From Roseicyclus persicicus (GTDB taxonomy: Bacteria; Pseudomonadota; Alphaproteobacteria; Rhodobacterales; Rhodobacteraceae), in assembly GCF_012395815.1 (NCBI RefSeq), contig NZ_JAAZQQ010000005.1, forward strand, positions 1 to 64,000: a stretch of DNA of 64,000 nt, read 5' to 3'. A program made the translations under genes and the position numbers. The notes below the pieces were generated by a model, which saw only the letters and a program-made list of their open reading frames with translations, was not told the origin of the DNA and did not search any database. Below are positions 33,757-43,892 of the stretch, one piece after another (positions within the stretch are counted from its first letter, which is position 1; each line of letters starts with the position of its first letter).

Positions 33757-35544
33757 TTAGCGTCCGATCGCGTAGGCCTGCATCAGCCGCGGGGTGGCGG
33801 CCGCCTTCAACAGCCCGTCGGCATCGCGCGACGCGGCGGTCAGGCGGCCGACGGTCCAGGGCTCGGCCACCTCGACGTCGTGGCCCTTGTCGCGGAGCGC
33901 CTGCAGCACCGCCTCGCCAAAGGCGGGCTCGGCCATCAGGTGGCCGGGGCGCGTGCCGCGCGGGTAGAAGGAGGACTGGAAGTGCCCGGTGTGGAACAGC
34001 GGCGCGTCGATGCCTTCCTGCAGGTTCATCTGCCCGTGCACCAGGCGCAGGAACAGGATCAGCTGCCACTGGTCCTGCTGGTCGCCGCCCGGCGTGCCGA
34101 AGGCGAGTTGCAGACCGTCCGTTTCCGCCATCGAGGGCGACAGCGTCGTGCGCGGCCGCCGACCGGGCGCGAGCGAGGTCGGCAGCCCCTCGTCCAGCCA
34201 GAACATCTGCGCGCGACTGTTGAGCGGCATCCCCAGGCCCGGCACGATGGGCGAGGATTGCAGCCAGCCGCCCGAGGGCGTGGCCGAGACCGAGTTGCCC
34301 CAGCGGTCGATGACGTCGATGTGCACGGTGTCGCCGCGCTTTTCGGTCAGGTGGGCCATGGTCGGCTCCCCTGCCCCCACGCCCGGCCCCGCGGCCATGT
34401 CGCGGCCCGCCCGCGCGATGGCGGCCTTGGCCCAGGCCTCGTAGCCCGCGATGTGGCCCGGGCGCTGCTCCAGCGACGCGGTGTCCCCGATCAGCGCGCG
34501 GCGCGTGGCGGCATACTCGGCCGACAGCAGCGTCTCGACGGGCAGGTCGACGTGCAGCGGGTCGCCGTAGTAGGCCTCGCGGTCGGCGGCGGACAGCTTG
34601 ATCGTCTCGGTGACGGTGTGGACGAACTCGGCCCCGCGCAGGTCCATCGACGCGACGTCCACGCCCGACAGCGTCATCAGCGACTGCAGCAGCGTCGGCC
34701 CCTGGGTCCAGAGCCCGCCCTTCCACACCCGCCAGCCGTGGTAGTCGACCGACAGCGGCGCCTCGTAGGTCGCCTGCCACGTCGCCATGTCCTGCCCCGT
34801 CAGCACGCCCTTGCGACGCGCGCCCGCGGCGTCCATCACGCAGGCGTCCCGCAGGTAGCTGTCGATGGCTTCCGCGATGAAGCCCTCGTAGAAGGCCCGC
34901 CGCGCGGCCTCCATCTGGCCCTCGCGGGTCGGCGCGGTCTCGGCCTCGGTCAGCAGCCGATCCCAGGTGTCGGCGAGGTCGGGGTTGGCGAACAGCGCGC
35001 CGGCCTTGGGCGCCACGCCGCCCGGCATCCAGACGGCATGGGAGGTCGGCCATTCGTCGCGGAAGAAATCCCCCAGCCCCGCGATGGTGTTGGCCACGCG
35101 CGGCAGCACCGGGTGGCCGTGGCGCGCGTAGTAGATCGCGGGCGCGAGGATGTCGCGGAGGGCCAAGCTGCCGTGGTCGCGCAGCATCAGCATCCACGCC
35201 CCGAAAGCGCCCGGCACGACGGTGGCCAGCAGGCCCGAGCCCGGGACCAGCGTCAGCCCCTCGGCCTTGTAATGCGCGATGGTCGCGCCCGCGGGCGCGG
35301 TGCCCTGCCCGCAGACCATCACCGGCGCATCGGCCCCCGCCGTCCGCATCAGGAGCGGCATGTCCCCCAGCGGCCCGTTCAGGTGCGGCTCGACCACCTG
35401 CAGGGTAAAGCCCATGGCGGCGGCCGCGTCGAAGGCATTGCCGCCCTGCTCGAGGATCTTCATCCCCACCGCCGAGGCGATCCAGTGGGTGGAGGTGGCG
35501 ACACCGAAGGTGCCGGTGATCTCGGGGCGCGTCGTGAAACTCAT
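33757..35544 (-). CDS. Gamma-glutamyltransferase-like protein without a signal peptide
   Basis: A 595-residue member of the gamma-glutamyltranspeptidase family. The predicted autoprocessing and catalytic threonine is Thr406 in GDTVHIDVIDRWGNSVSAT, equivalent to the TTH site of classical GGT but with Val after the Thr. The early glycine-rich loop is also divergent (VEPHLNGPLGDMPLLM). There is no signal peptide or hydrophobic leader, so the enzyme should stay in the cytoplasm, unlike typical periplasmic GGT. It sits directly after the permeases of a peptide-type ABC transporter. It probably hydrolyses an imported gamma-glutamyl or related amide. Confidence 0.85.
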   Translation of the reverse strand: MSFTTRPEITGTFGVATSTHWIASAVGMKILEQGGNAFDAAAAMGFTLQVVEPHLNGPLGDMPLLMRTAGADAPVMVCGQGTAPAGATIAHYKAEGLTLVPGSGLLATVVPGAFGAWMLMLRDHGSLALRDILAPAIYYARHGHPVLPRVANTIAGLGDFFRDEWPTSHAVWMPGGVAPKAGALFANPDLADTWDRLLTEAETAPTREGQMEAARRAFYEGFIAEAIDSYLRDACVMDAAGARRKGVLTGQDMATWQATYEAPLSVDYHGWRVWKGGLWTQGPTLLQSLMTLSGVDVASMDLRGAEFVHTVTETIKLSAADREAYYGDPLHVDLPVETLLSAEYAATRRALIGDTASLEQRPGHIAGYEAWAKAAIARAGRDMAAGPGVGAGEPTMAHLTEKRGDTVHIDVIDRWGNSVSATPSGGWLQSSPIVPGLGMPLNSRAQMFWLDEGLPTSLAPGRRPRTTLSPSMAETDGLQLAFGTPGGDQQDQWQLILFLRLVHGQMNLQEGIDAPLFHTGHFQSSFYPRGTRPGHLMAEPAFGEAVLQALRDKGHDVEVAEPWTVGRLTAASRDADGLLKAAATPRLMQAYAIGR

Positions 35545-35570
35545 GGACCTGTTCCTGTTGCCGTCTTTTT

Positions 35571-36458
35571 TCAGTGGTCGCGGGGATCGAGCGCGTCGCG
35601 CAGCCCGTCGCCGAGAAGGTTGAAGCCGAGCACCACGAGGAAGATCGCGGCGCCGGGGTAGAGCGCCATCCAGGGCGCCTGTTCGAGGAAGTTCTTGGCC
35701 ACGTTCAGCATCGAGCCCCAGCTGGGCGCGGGCGGCTGCTGGCCGAGCCCGAGGAAGGACAGCGACGCCTCGGCGATGATCGCGGTGGCGATGGTCAGCG
35801 TCGACTGCACCAGGATCGGCGGGAAAATGTTGGGCAGGATGTAGCGGGTCACCAGCGCCCAGTGGGTCAGGCCCACGGCGCGGGCGCTTTCGACGTAATC
35901 CTCGGTCATCACCTGCATTGTCTGGCCTCGGGCGAGGCGGATGAAAATCGGCATGGCGCTGAGGCCGATGGCGATCATCGCGTTGGTCAGCGACGGCCCG
36001 AGGAAGGCCGCCAGCGCGATGGCGAGGATCAGGAAGGGCGCGGCCAGCATCGCCTCGGTCACGCGGCTGATGGCGGCATCGGTCCAGCCGCCGAGATAGC
36101 CCGCCATCACCCCCAGCGGCACGCCGAGGCACACCGCGATGGCGACCGACACGACACCGGCCAGGAGCGACGCCTGCGCCCCCCAGACCATGCGCGACAG
36201 CACGCTGCGCCCGATCTCGTCGGTGCCGAAGGGATGCACGGCGGACGGCGCCTGCCGCACCGCCAGCCAGTCGGTCGCCGTCGGGTCGACGATCGGCAGG
36301 AGCGGGGCCAGCAGCGCGACGATGACGAAGAAGGCCACGATGGCGCCCCCGAGGAGCGCGGCCTTGTTGGCGCGGAACTTGCGCCAGACGCGGCTTTGCT
36401 TGCGGGGCAGCGCCTCGGCGGCGGCGGCGGCGGCGGGGGTGGTGGCGACGGTGCTCAT
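35571..36458 (-). CDS. ABC transporter permease, DppC-like
   Basis: A 295-residue permease. An alanine-rich cytoplasmic N-terminus is followed by a first helix near 35-60 (AALLGGAIVAFFVIVALLAPL). The DppC hallmark HPFGTDEIGRSVLSRMVWGAQ and coupling motif ESARAVGLTHWALVTRYILPN follow. It ends with the usual GFNLLGDGLRDALDP. The start was placed at the ATG that overlaps the DppB-like gene's stop by four bases; a longer frame above it lacks family similarity. It forms the channel with the preceding gene. Confidence 0.93.
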   Translation of the reverse strand: MSTVATTPAAAAAAEALPRKQSRVWRKFRANKAALLGGAIVAFFVIVALLAPLLPIVDPTATDWLAVRQAPSAVHPFGTDEIGRSVLSRMVWGAQASLLAGVVSVAIAVCLGVPLGVMAGYLGGWTDAAISRVTEAMLAAPFLILAIALAAFLGPSLTNAMIAIGLSAMPIFIRLARGQTMQVMTEDYVESARAVGLTHWALVTRYILPNIFPPILVQSTLTIATAIIAEASLSFLGLGQQPPAPSWGSMLNVAKNFLEQAPWMALYPGAAIFLVVLGFNLLGDGLRDALDPRDH

Positions 36459-37399
36459 CTGTCCCTCATGCGCGGGTTGAGGACGCGGTAGGCCACGTCG
36501 GCCAGAAGGTTCATGAAGATGAAGGCGACCCCGGTGCACAGCACGATCCCCTGCACCACCGCGTAGTCGCGGTTGAACACGGCATCGACGACCAGCTTGC
36601 CGAAGCCCGGGATGGTGAAGATCTGCTCGGTCAGCACGGCGCCGGCCAGAAGTTCGCCGAACAGCAGCGTGGTCACCGTGACGATCGGCACCAGCGCGTT
36701 CCTGAGCGCGTGTTTCACCAGCACCACCCGCTCGGCCAGGCCCTTGGCCCGCGCGGTGCGGATGTAGTCGGATTTCAGGACGGACAGCATCGCCGACCGC
36801 GTGTGGCGCATCAGCGTGGCGGCGATGCCCGTGCCCAGCACGAAGGCCGGCATCAGCATGGTCTTGATGGATTGCAGCGGGTCTTCGGAAAACGGCTGGT
36901 AGCCCGAGGCCGGCAGCCAGCCCAGCTGCACGGAAATCAGCAGGATCATCATGATCCCGAGCCAGAAGTTCGGCACCGACAGGCCGGACAGGGCCACCAC
37001 GTTGGCGACCCAGTCGATCCAGGTGCCCTTCTTGTAGGCCGACAAGACGCCCGCCGGCACGCCGATCACGATGGCGATCACCAGCGCCATGGTGGCCAGC
37101 TGGATCGTGACCGGCAGCTTCTGCGCGATCAGCTCCAGCACCGGCTGCTGGGTGCGCAGCGAGATGCCGAGGTCGCCCTGCAGCGCGTTGCCGATCCAGG
37201 TGAAGTACTGGACGATGATGGGGTCGTTCAGGCGGTACTGCTCGCGCAGGTATTCCAGCACGGCCGGGTCGCGCTCCTCGCCGGCCAGCACCAGCACCGG
37301 GTCGCCCGGCAGCAGTTTCTGCAGCGTGAAGACGAAGATCGAGATCAGGATGATCGTCGGGATCGCGATCAGCAGGCGGCGTCCGATGAAGGCGAGCAT
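36455..37399 (-). CDS. ABC transporter permease, DppB-like
   Basis: A 314-residue permease with six transmembrane segments, starting MLAFIGRRLLIAIPTIILIS. A large first periplasmic loop has AGEERDPAVLEYLREQYRLNDP. The coupling motif is RTARAKGLAERVVLVKHALRNAL. It is separated from the binding-protein gene by a 96-base gap containing an 11-base-pair stem-loop and overlaps the DppC-like gene by four bases. Confidence 0.93.
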   Translation of the reverse strand: MLAFIGRRLLIAIPTIILISIFVFTLQKLLPGDPVLVLAGEERDPAVLEYLREQYRLNDPIIVQYFTWIGNALQGDLGISLRTQQPVLELIAQKLPVTIQLATMALVIAIVIGVPAGVLSAYKKGTWIDWVANVVALSGLSVPNFWLGIMMILLISVQLGWLPASGYQPFSEDPLQSIKTMLMPAFVLGTGIAATLMRHTRSAMLSVLKSDYIRTARAKGLAERVVLVKHALRNALVPIVTVTTLLFGELLAGAVLTEQIFTIPGFGKLVVDAVFNRDYAVVQGIVLCTGVAFIFMNLLADVAYRVLNPRMRDR

Positions 37400-37443
37400 G
37401 GGCGGCGCTCCGGGGCTGCGGGGGACAGGGGGGAAACGGGAAA

Positions 37444-37481
37444 CCGGGCCGCGCGGGGAGAGAGAGGGTCGCGCGGCCCGG
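37444..37481 (-). promoter_or_regulatory. Stem-loop between binding-protein and permease genes
   Basis: CCGGGCCGCGC at 37444-37454 pairs perfectly with GCGCGGCCCGG at 37471-37481 around a 16-base purine-rich loop. It starts 15 bases beyond the binding-protein stop and ends 45 bases before the permease start. It probably sets the expression ratio within the operon. Confidence 0.6.
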
Positions 37482-37495
37482 GTCGGGTCAGGCCG

Positions 37496-39007
37496 TCATT
37501 CGGCCATGGTCACGCCGGCCAGACGGATCATGCCGTCGGGGTAGGCGACGAAGCCCTCGATGTCGGCGTCCATCGCCCAGATCCAGACCGGGTGATAGAG
37601 GTAGACGATCGGCAGGTCCGACATCAGGATCTCGCTCGCGGCGTTGTAGGCGGCGCGGCGGGCGTCGATGTCGTTGGACACGCGGGCCTCGTTCAGCAGG
37701 CGGTCGACCTCGGCGTTGGAGTAGCCCGAGTCGTTGATGCCGCCGCCGGTGGTCAGGAACTGGTGGATGTTCCCGTCGGGATCGACGCGGCCGGACCAGC
37801 CGACCTGGCTCGCCTGGTAGGCGCCCGCCGTCTGGTCGGACAGCAGCGTGGCGAATTCCTTGGCCTCCAGCGAGATGCGGATGCCCGCCTCGCCCGCCAT
37901 CGCCTGGATCACCTGCATCACCTGCAGCTGCACCGGGTTGTTGGCGACCTGCACGCGGATGTCCACGCCGTCGGGATAGCCCGCCTCGGCCAGCAGCGCA
38001 CGGGCGGCTTCCACGTCACGCTCGGGGATCGGGAAGGCGTCGTTGTACCAGGGCGAGGTCGGCGGCCAGGGCTGGTTGCCGGGGGCGAAGGCGCCCTCGA
38101 ACACGACCTGGTTCACCACGTTGCGGTCGATCGACAGCGACAGGGCCTGGCGCACGCGGGCGTCCATGCCCAGCGGGCCGTTCGCCTCGTCGCCGTTGCC
38201 GACGTTGATGGTCATCGCCTGGTAGCCCAGCGAGGTCGCCTCGGCCATCGCCAGCGCGTCGTCGCCGCGCACCGAGGCCACGTCGGTCGCCGACAGCCGC
38301 TCGAGCATGTCGAGGTCGCCCGCCCGCAGGTTCGCCAGACGCACGGTGGTGTCGGGGATCGGCAGGAAGGTCACGGTCTCGAAGGCATAGGCGTCGGCGT
38401 TCCAGTAGTCGGCAAAGCGCGACAGGACGATGCGGTCCTGCTGGATGCGCTCGACGAACTGGTAGGGGCCCGAGCAGACCGGGTTGAGGCCGAAGTCGAG
38501 GCCCGCGGCCTCGGCGGCGGTCGGCGAGATCATCATGCCGGCGCGGTCCGACAGCTGCGCGAGCAGCGTGGCGTCCGGGGCGCCGAGGGTGAAGCGGATG
38601 GTGAACTCGTCCACCACCTCGACCCCGGTGATCGAGCTCAGCTCCGAGGCGCGGCGGCTCTCGGGCAGGTTCTGGCTGCGGTCGATGTTGGCGGCCACGG
38701 CCTCGGCGTTGAACGGCGTGCCGTCATGGAACACCACGCCCTCGCGCAGCGTCATGGTCAGGATCAGCCCGTCCTCGGACCACTCCCAGCCGGTGGCCAG
38801 CTGCGGCACGATCTCGAGGTCGGGGGTGATGTCCACCAGCTTGTCGCACAGCGAGTCGAACACGATCCGCCCCACGAAGGTGCGGCCCTGGTCGGGGTCG
38901 AGCACGTCGGCATCGTCCTGCAGGCCGATGCGCAGGTCCTGCGCGCCGGCGGCCGAGGCCGCGAGCCCGAAGGCCAGCGCCAGAACCACGGTTTTCGTTT
39001 TTGCCAT
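37496..39007 (-). CDS. ABC transporter solute-binding protein, family 5
   Basis: A 503-residue periplasmic protein with a Sec signal peptide (MAKTKTVVLALAFGLAASAAGA, cleaved about residue 22). The mature sequence fits family 5: LDPDQGRTFVGRIVFDSLCDKLVDI, TGWEWSEDGLILTMTLREG, PVCSGPYQFVERI. Glutathione- and dipeptide-binding proteins are in this group. The cytosolic GGT-like enzyme in the operon makes a gamma-glutamyl peptide a plausible ligand. It lies four bases from the upstream ATPase gene. Confidence 0.92.
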   Translation of the reverse strand: MAKTKTVVLALAFGLAASAAGAQDLRIGLQDDADVLDPDQGRTFVGRIVFDSLCDKLVDITPDLEIVPQLATGWEWSEDGLILTMTLREGVVFHDGTPFNAEAVAANIDRSQNLPESRRASELSSITGVEVVDEFTIRFTLGAPDATLLAQLSDRAGMMISPTAAEAAGLDFGLNPVCSGPYQFVERIQQDRIVLSRFADYWNADAYAFETVTFLPIPDTTVRLANLRAGDLDMLERLSATDVASVRGDDALAMAEATSLGYQAMTINVGNGDEANGPLGMDARVRQALSLSIDRNVVNQVVFEGAFAPGNQPWPPTSPWYNDAFPIPERDVEAARALLAEAGYPDGVDIRVQVANNPVQLQVMQVIQAMAGEAGIRISLEAKEFATLLSDQTAGAYQASQVGWSGRVDPDGNIHQFLTTGGGINDSGYSNAEVDRLLNEARVSNDIDARRAAYNAASEILMSDLPIVYLYHPVWIWAMDADIEGFVAYPDGMIRLAGVTMAE

Positions 39008-39011
39008 CAGG

Positions 39012-40123
<1,112 letters not shown>

Positions 40124-40127
<4 letters not shown>

Positions 40128-41125
40128 GTCCCGGTGCTCCTCAGCTGCGGCAGGTCCCCGGCGACGAGGGGGGCGAAGTGGCAGGCCACGCCATGCCCCG
40201 CCCCCAGGTCGCGCAGGGCGGGCGCGGCATCGCAGGCCGCGGTGGCGAACGGGCAGCGGGTGGCGAAGCGGCAGCCGGGCGGCATCGCGCCGGGCGGCGG
40301 CACCGTGCCCGGCACCGTCACCAGCCGCGCGCGGCGGTCGCCCAGCGACGGCATCGAGGACATCAGCCCGATCGTGTAGGGGTGCTGCGGGTCGGTGAAC
40401 AGCTGCTCGGCCGTCCCCGCCTCGACGATGCGGCCGCCGTACATGACGGCCACCTTGTCGGCCATCTCGGCCACCACGCCCAGGTCGTGGGTGATCAGCA
40501 CCATCGCCGCGCCGGTGTCCTGCTGCAGGCTCTTCATCAGCTTCAGGATCTGCGCCTGGATGGTCACATCCAGCGCCGTGGTCGGCTCGTCCGCGATCAG
40601 CAGTTCGGGGTCGTTGGCCAGCGCCATGGCGATCATCGCCCGCTGCCTCATGCCCCCCGACAGCTGGTGCGGGAACTCGTCCAGCCGCTTTTCCGGCGCG
40701 GGGATGCGCACGCGGCGAAGCATCTCCAGCGCGCGGGCCCGCGCCTCGGCCTGGCCCACGCCCTTGTGCCGGCGCACCGATTCCGCGATCTGCTCGCCGA
40801 TCCGAAGCCCCGGGTTCAGCGAGGTCATCGGCTCCTGGAAGATCATCGCCATGCGGCCGCCGCGGATCTCGCGCAGGCGGGCGGTGTCCATCGCCAGCAG
40901 GTCCTCGCCCGCGAAGCGCGCGGTGCCGGCGATCACCTTCAGCGGCGGCGACTGCAACAGCCCCATCAGCGCCAGCGAGGTCAGGCTCTTGCCGCAGCCC
41001 GATTCCCCCACCAGGCACAGCGTCTCGCCCGGGGCGAGCGCAAAGCCCACGTCGTCCACGATCGGCTGCCCGACGCCCTTGAGCGCCACCGTCAGCCCGC
41101 GCACCTCCAGCAGCGGCCCGGTCAT
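40124..41125 (-). CDS. ABC transporter ATP-binding protein, DppD-like
   Basis: A 333-residue ATPase partner of the preceding entry. It has Walker [18 protein letters not shown]-loop [13 protein letters not shown], signature [15 protein letters not shown], Walker [15 protein letters not shown] and H-loop LITHDLGVV. The C-terminal cysteine motif is [14 protein letters not shown]...CHF. Its start lies inside the end of the gntR gene (ATGA), so regulator and transporter are one transcript. Confidence 0.93.
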
Positions 41126-41838
41126 CGCGCCATCTCCCGGTGCCGGATACGCTCGAGGTTCTGCTTCAGCGCGTCGAGGTGCGCGCGCATCGCCTCGCGC
41201 GCGGCGGCCTCGTCGCGGTCGTCGATGGCGTCGATGATGCGCCCGTGCTGGCGGCCGTATTCCGCGACCAGCTCGGGCGACCGCGCCTGCTGCCGCTCGG
41301 TCTGCCAGCGCTGCTGGTGGCGGACCTCGTTCACCAGCGTGAAGGCCGCGCGCAGGATCGGGTTGCCGGCCAGCCGCGCGATCATCCGGTGCAGCGAGCC
41401 GTCCCACAGCTCGGCCGCGTCGGCGTCGGTGGCCTGCGCCGTGCGTTCGGCCAGCGCGCGCAGCCGCGCCACGTCCTCGGCGGTGGCCCGCCGCGCGGCC
41501 AGCGCCGCCAGTTCCGGCTCCAGCGCCAGGCGGGCCTCCATCACGCTCAGGGGGTCGGTGTCGGGGGCGATCATCGCGGCGAGGTGCCCGCCGGGATCGG
41601 GCGGCTCGCCCACGAAGGTGCCCTTGCCCTGCCGGCGCCACACCAGCCCCTCGGCCTCCAGCGCGTCGAGCGCCCGGCGCACCGCCCGGCGGCTGACACC
41701 GAAGCGCGCGCAGAGCTCGCGCTCGGTCGGCAGCTTGCCGTCGGCTTCGATCGCGCCGGCCCGGATCAGGTCCCGGATCCGGTCGCGCGCGGCCGAGGCG
41801 TTGTCGGTCTCGGATGCGGGAACGTGCCGCGTGTCCAC
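41122..41838 (-). CDS. GntR-family regulator, FadR/FCD subfamily
   Basis: A 238-residue regulator. The N-terminal winged HTH has the GntR pattern ([41 protein letters not shown], about residues 33-72). The C-terminal all-helical FCD ligand domain runs from about residue 95 ([19 protein letters not shown]) with metal/ligand histidines such as LHRMI and [10 protein letters not shown]. It is the first gene of the ABC-GGT-DUF1028 operon. Alternating TTGGT/ACCAA half-sites lie 23-62 bases upstream, so it most likely represses its own operon until an imported ligand or product binds. Confidence 0.9.
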   Translation of the reverse strand: MDTRHVPASETDNASAARDRIRDLIRAGAIEADGKLPTERELCARFGVSRRAVRRALDALEAEGLVWRRQGKGTFVGEPPDPGGHLAAMIAPDTDPLSVMEARLALEPELAALAARRATAEDVARLRALAERTAQATDADAAELWDGSLHRMIARLAGNPILRAAFTLVNEVRHQQRWQTERQQARSPELVAEYGRQHGRIIDAIDDRDEAAAREAMRAHLDALKQNLERIRHREMAR

Positions 41839-41860
41839 CCTGTCGCTCCACCTTGAGTTG

Positions 41861-41900
41861 CACCAACCGGTGATTGGTGCGTTACCAATTACGGATTGGT
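41861..41900. promoter_or_regulatory. Candidate GntR operator with four alternating half-sites
   Basis: Half-sites CACCAA (41861), ATTGGT (41873), ACCAAT (41884) and ATTGGT (41895) alternate in direction at 11-12-base steps. The central pair ATTGGT-GCGTT-ACCAAT is a perfect dyad of the TTGGT-N-ACCAA kind bound by FadR-type GntR proteins. The array overlaps the AT-rich likely promoter of gntR. Confidence 0.7.
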
Positions 41901-42111
41901 TCGTTGCTGGCCGCCCCCGTCAAGCCTTTTCGGCCCACCCCCCGAAATTCCGCCCCCGGCCCCCGCGCATCGCCCAGAAATTGTGCAATCGACCACGCCG
42001 GTGGCAGCGCGCGCCCGACCCCGGGCCGATTCGGCGCGCCTTGACCCAGATCATCGCGCCCCGGCGCCGGACGCGGAGAAAGGGGGCGACATCCCCCACC
42101 CGCGGAGACCC

Positions 42112-42945
42112 ATGCCCTATCTCGCCGCCGCCGCCCTGCTGATCGTCGCCCTCCTCGCGCTGCTCACGGCCCTGCGCATGGCCGACGCGCGGGCCGATGC
42201 CGCCGAATGGCGCCGCCTCGCCGCGCTGCAGCCGGCCGCCCCGGCCCGTTTCGACCCCGCGATGGTGGCCGCGCTGCCCGACCCCGCGCGCCGCTTCTTC
42301 ACCTTCGCCATCGCGCCCGGCACGCCGCTGCTGCCGGTGGCCGAACTGGAGATGCGCGGCGACTTCAGCCTCGGGACCAGGGATGCCCCCGGCTACCGCC
42401 CGATGCGCGCGCGCCAGATCCTCGCCGCGCCGCAGGGCTTCGTCTGGTCGATGCGGCTGGTCGGCGGGATGCCGGTCTCGGGCTCGGATTCGGGGGGCTG
42501 GACGCGGTTCCGCATCCTCGGCCTCATCCCCGTCGCGCGGCTGGGCGGCGACCCCGACCACACCCGGTCCGCCTTTGGCCGCTACGTGGCCGAGGCGGTG
42601 TTCTGGACGCCCGCGGCGCTTTTGCCCGGCCCCGGCGTGGATTGGGCGCCGGTCGATGCCGACACCGCCCGCGTCACCGTCACCCATGCCGGGCTCAGCC
42701 AGGCCGTCGACGTGACCGTGGATGCCGAGGGCCGCCCGCTCCGCGTCACCTTCCAGCGCTGGAGCGACGCCAACCCCGACAGGGTCCACCGCCTGCAGCC
42801 CTTCGGCGGGATCCTGTCCGACTTCCGCGAGGTCGAGGGCTACCGCCTGCCGTTCCGGGTCGAGGCCGGCAACATGTTCGGCACCGACGCCTATTTCCCC
42901 TTCTTCCGGGCCGAGATCACGGCGATCCGGTTCCCCCGGCCATGA
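42112..42945 (+). CDS. DUF6544-like membrane-anchored protein
   Basis: A 277-residue protein with one N-terminal hydrophobic segment (about residues 3-25) that is an uncleaved anchor or signal peptide. A soluble domain follows, rich in beta-strand-like stretches (ELEMRGDFSLGT, MRARQILAAPQGFVWSMRL, FGRYVAEAVFWTPAALLPG, LPFRVEAGNMFGTDAYFPFF). The pattern matches the uncharacterised DUF6544 family. The ATG has GGAG a few bases upstream. The next gene starts in its stop codon, so it is coupled to the M23 peptidase. Function unknown; an envelope role is inferred from the neighbours. Confidence 0.65.
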   Translation: MPYLAAAALLIVALLALLTALRMADARADAAEWRRLAALQPAAPARFDPAMVAALPDPARRFFTFAIAPGTPLLPVAELEMRGDFSLGTRDAPGYRPMRARQILAAPQGFVWSMRLVGGMPVSGSDSGGWTRFRILGLIPVARLGGDPDHTRSAFGRYVAEAVFWTPAALLPGPGVDWAPVDADTARVTVTHAGLSQAVDVTVDAEGRPLRVTFQRWSDANPDRVHRLQPFGGILSDFREVEGYRLPFRVEAGNMFGTDAYFPFFRAEITAIRFPRP

Positions 42946-43892
42946 CCGCCCTCGTCCTGACGATCCAGGTGGCGCTGCCGCTCGCGCTGCTCCTGTGGCT
43001 CTGGCTCCTGCCGGCGGGCAGCGGGATCGGCCTCGTGCTGCAGGTGGCGGGCACCGGCGCCTTCCTGTTCGCGCTCGCCCGTGTCGCGCAATGGGCGCTG
43101 CCGGTCTGGTGGCTGCCGCACCTCTACGGCCTGCTGTGGCTGGCGGCCGCGGCGGCGGCGCTCCGGCGCGGCGGGCCGCTCCTGCCCGCCTCGGCCGCCG
43201 GCTGGTCGGCGGTGGCGCTGGGGCTGCTCCTGCTGGGCATCGGCGGCATCTACGGCGCGCGGGCGGTGTCGGGGCGCGCGGCGCCCCCGGTCGAGGTCGT
43301 GGACATCGCCAACCCCTTCGGCCCCGGGCGCTACCTGGTCGGGCACGGCGGCTCGGACCCGCTGGTCAACGGCCACATGCGCACGCTCGACGCCGCCGTC
43401 GACCGCTTCCGCCCCTGGCGCGGGCAATCCTACGCGGTGGATTTCTTCGGCCTCGGCCGCTTCGGCCTGCGCGCCACCGGCTGGCGCCCCGCCGATCCCG
43501 CCGCCTACGCCATCTTCGGCGCTGACCTGCGCGCGCCCTGCGCCGGCACCGTGGTCGCCGCCGAGGGCGATCGGCCCGATTTCACGGTCCCGCAGGAGGA
43601 CCCGGTGAACCGGCTCGGCAACCACGTCATCCTGCGCTGCGGCGCGGCCGAGATCGTTCTGGCGCACATGCGGCAGGGCAGCCTGCGGGTCGCACCGGGC
43701 GACGTCGTGGCGGTGGGCGACCCGCTGGGGCAGGTCGGCAATTCCGGCGCCTCGACCGAGCCGCACCTGCACATCCACGCGCAACGCCCCGCCGCGCCGG
43801 GCGCGCCGCCGATTTCGGGCGAGCCGCTGGGCCTGCGCATCGACGGCCGGTTCCTGGTGCGCGGCGACCGGCTGGCGGGCGCGGAACCGTGA
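42942..43892 (+). CDS. Membrane-anchored M23 family metallopeptidase
   Basis: A 316-residue protein. The first third contains three or four hydrophobic segments (about 1-110), unusual for LytM-type enzymes. The C-terminal half is an M23 peptidase domain: a His/Asp pair in VNGHMR and SYAVDFFG, GTVVAAEGD, GNHVILRC, and the HxH motif in TEPHLHIHAQ. The family cuts peptidoglycan cross-bridges or acts as a zinc-free regulator; here the HxH is intact. It overlaps the genes on both sides (ATGA and GTGA), forming a three-gene unit. Confidence 0.82.
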   Translation: MTALVLTIQVALPLALLLWLWLLPAGSGIGLVLQVAGTGAFLFALARVAQWALPVWWLPHLYGLLWLAAAAAALRRGGPLLPASAAGWSAVALGLLLLGIGGIYGARAVSGRAAPPVEVVDIANPFGPGRYLVGHGGSDPLVNGHMRTLDAAVDRFRPWRGQSYAVDFFGLGRFGLRATGWRPADPAAYAIFGADLRAPCAGTVVAAEGDRPDFTVPQEDPVNRLGNHVILRCGAAEIVLAHMRQGSLRVAPGDVVAVGDPLGQVGNSGASTEPHLHIHAQRPAAPGAPPISGEPLGLRIDGRFLVRGDRLAGAEP

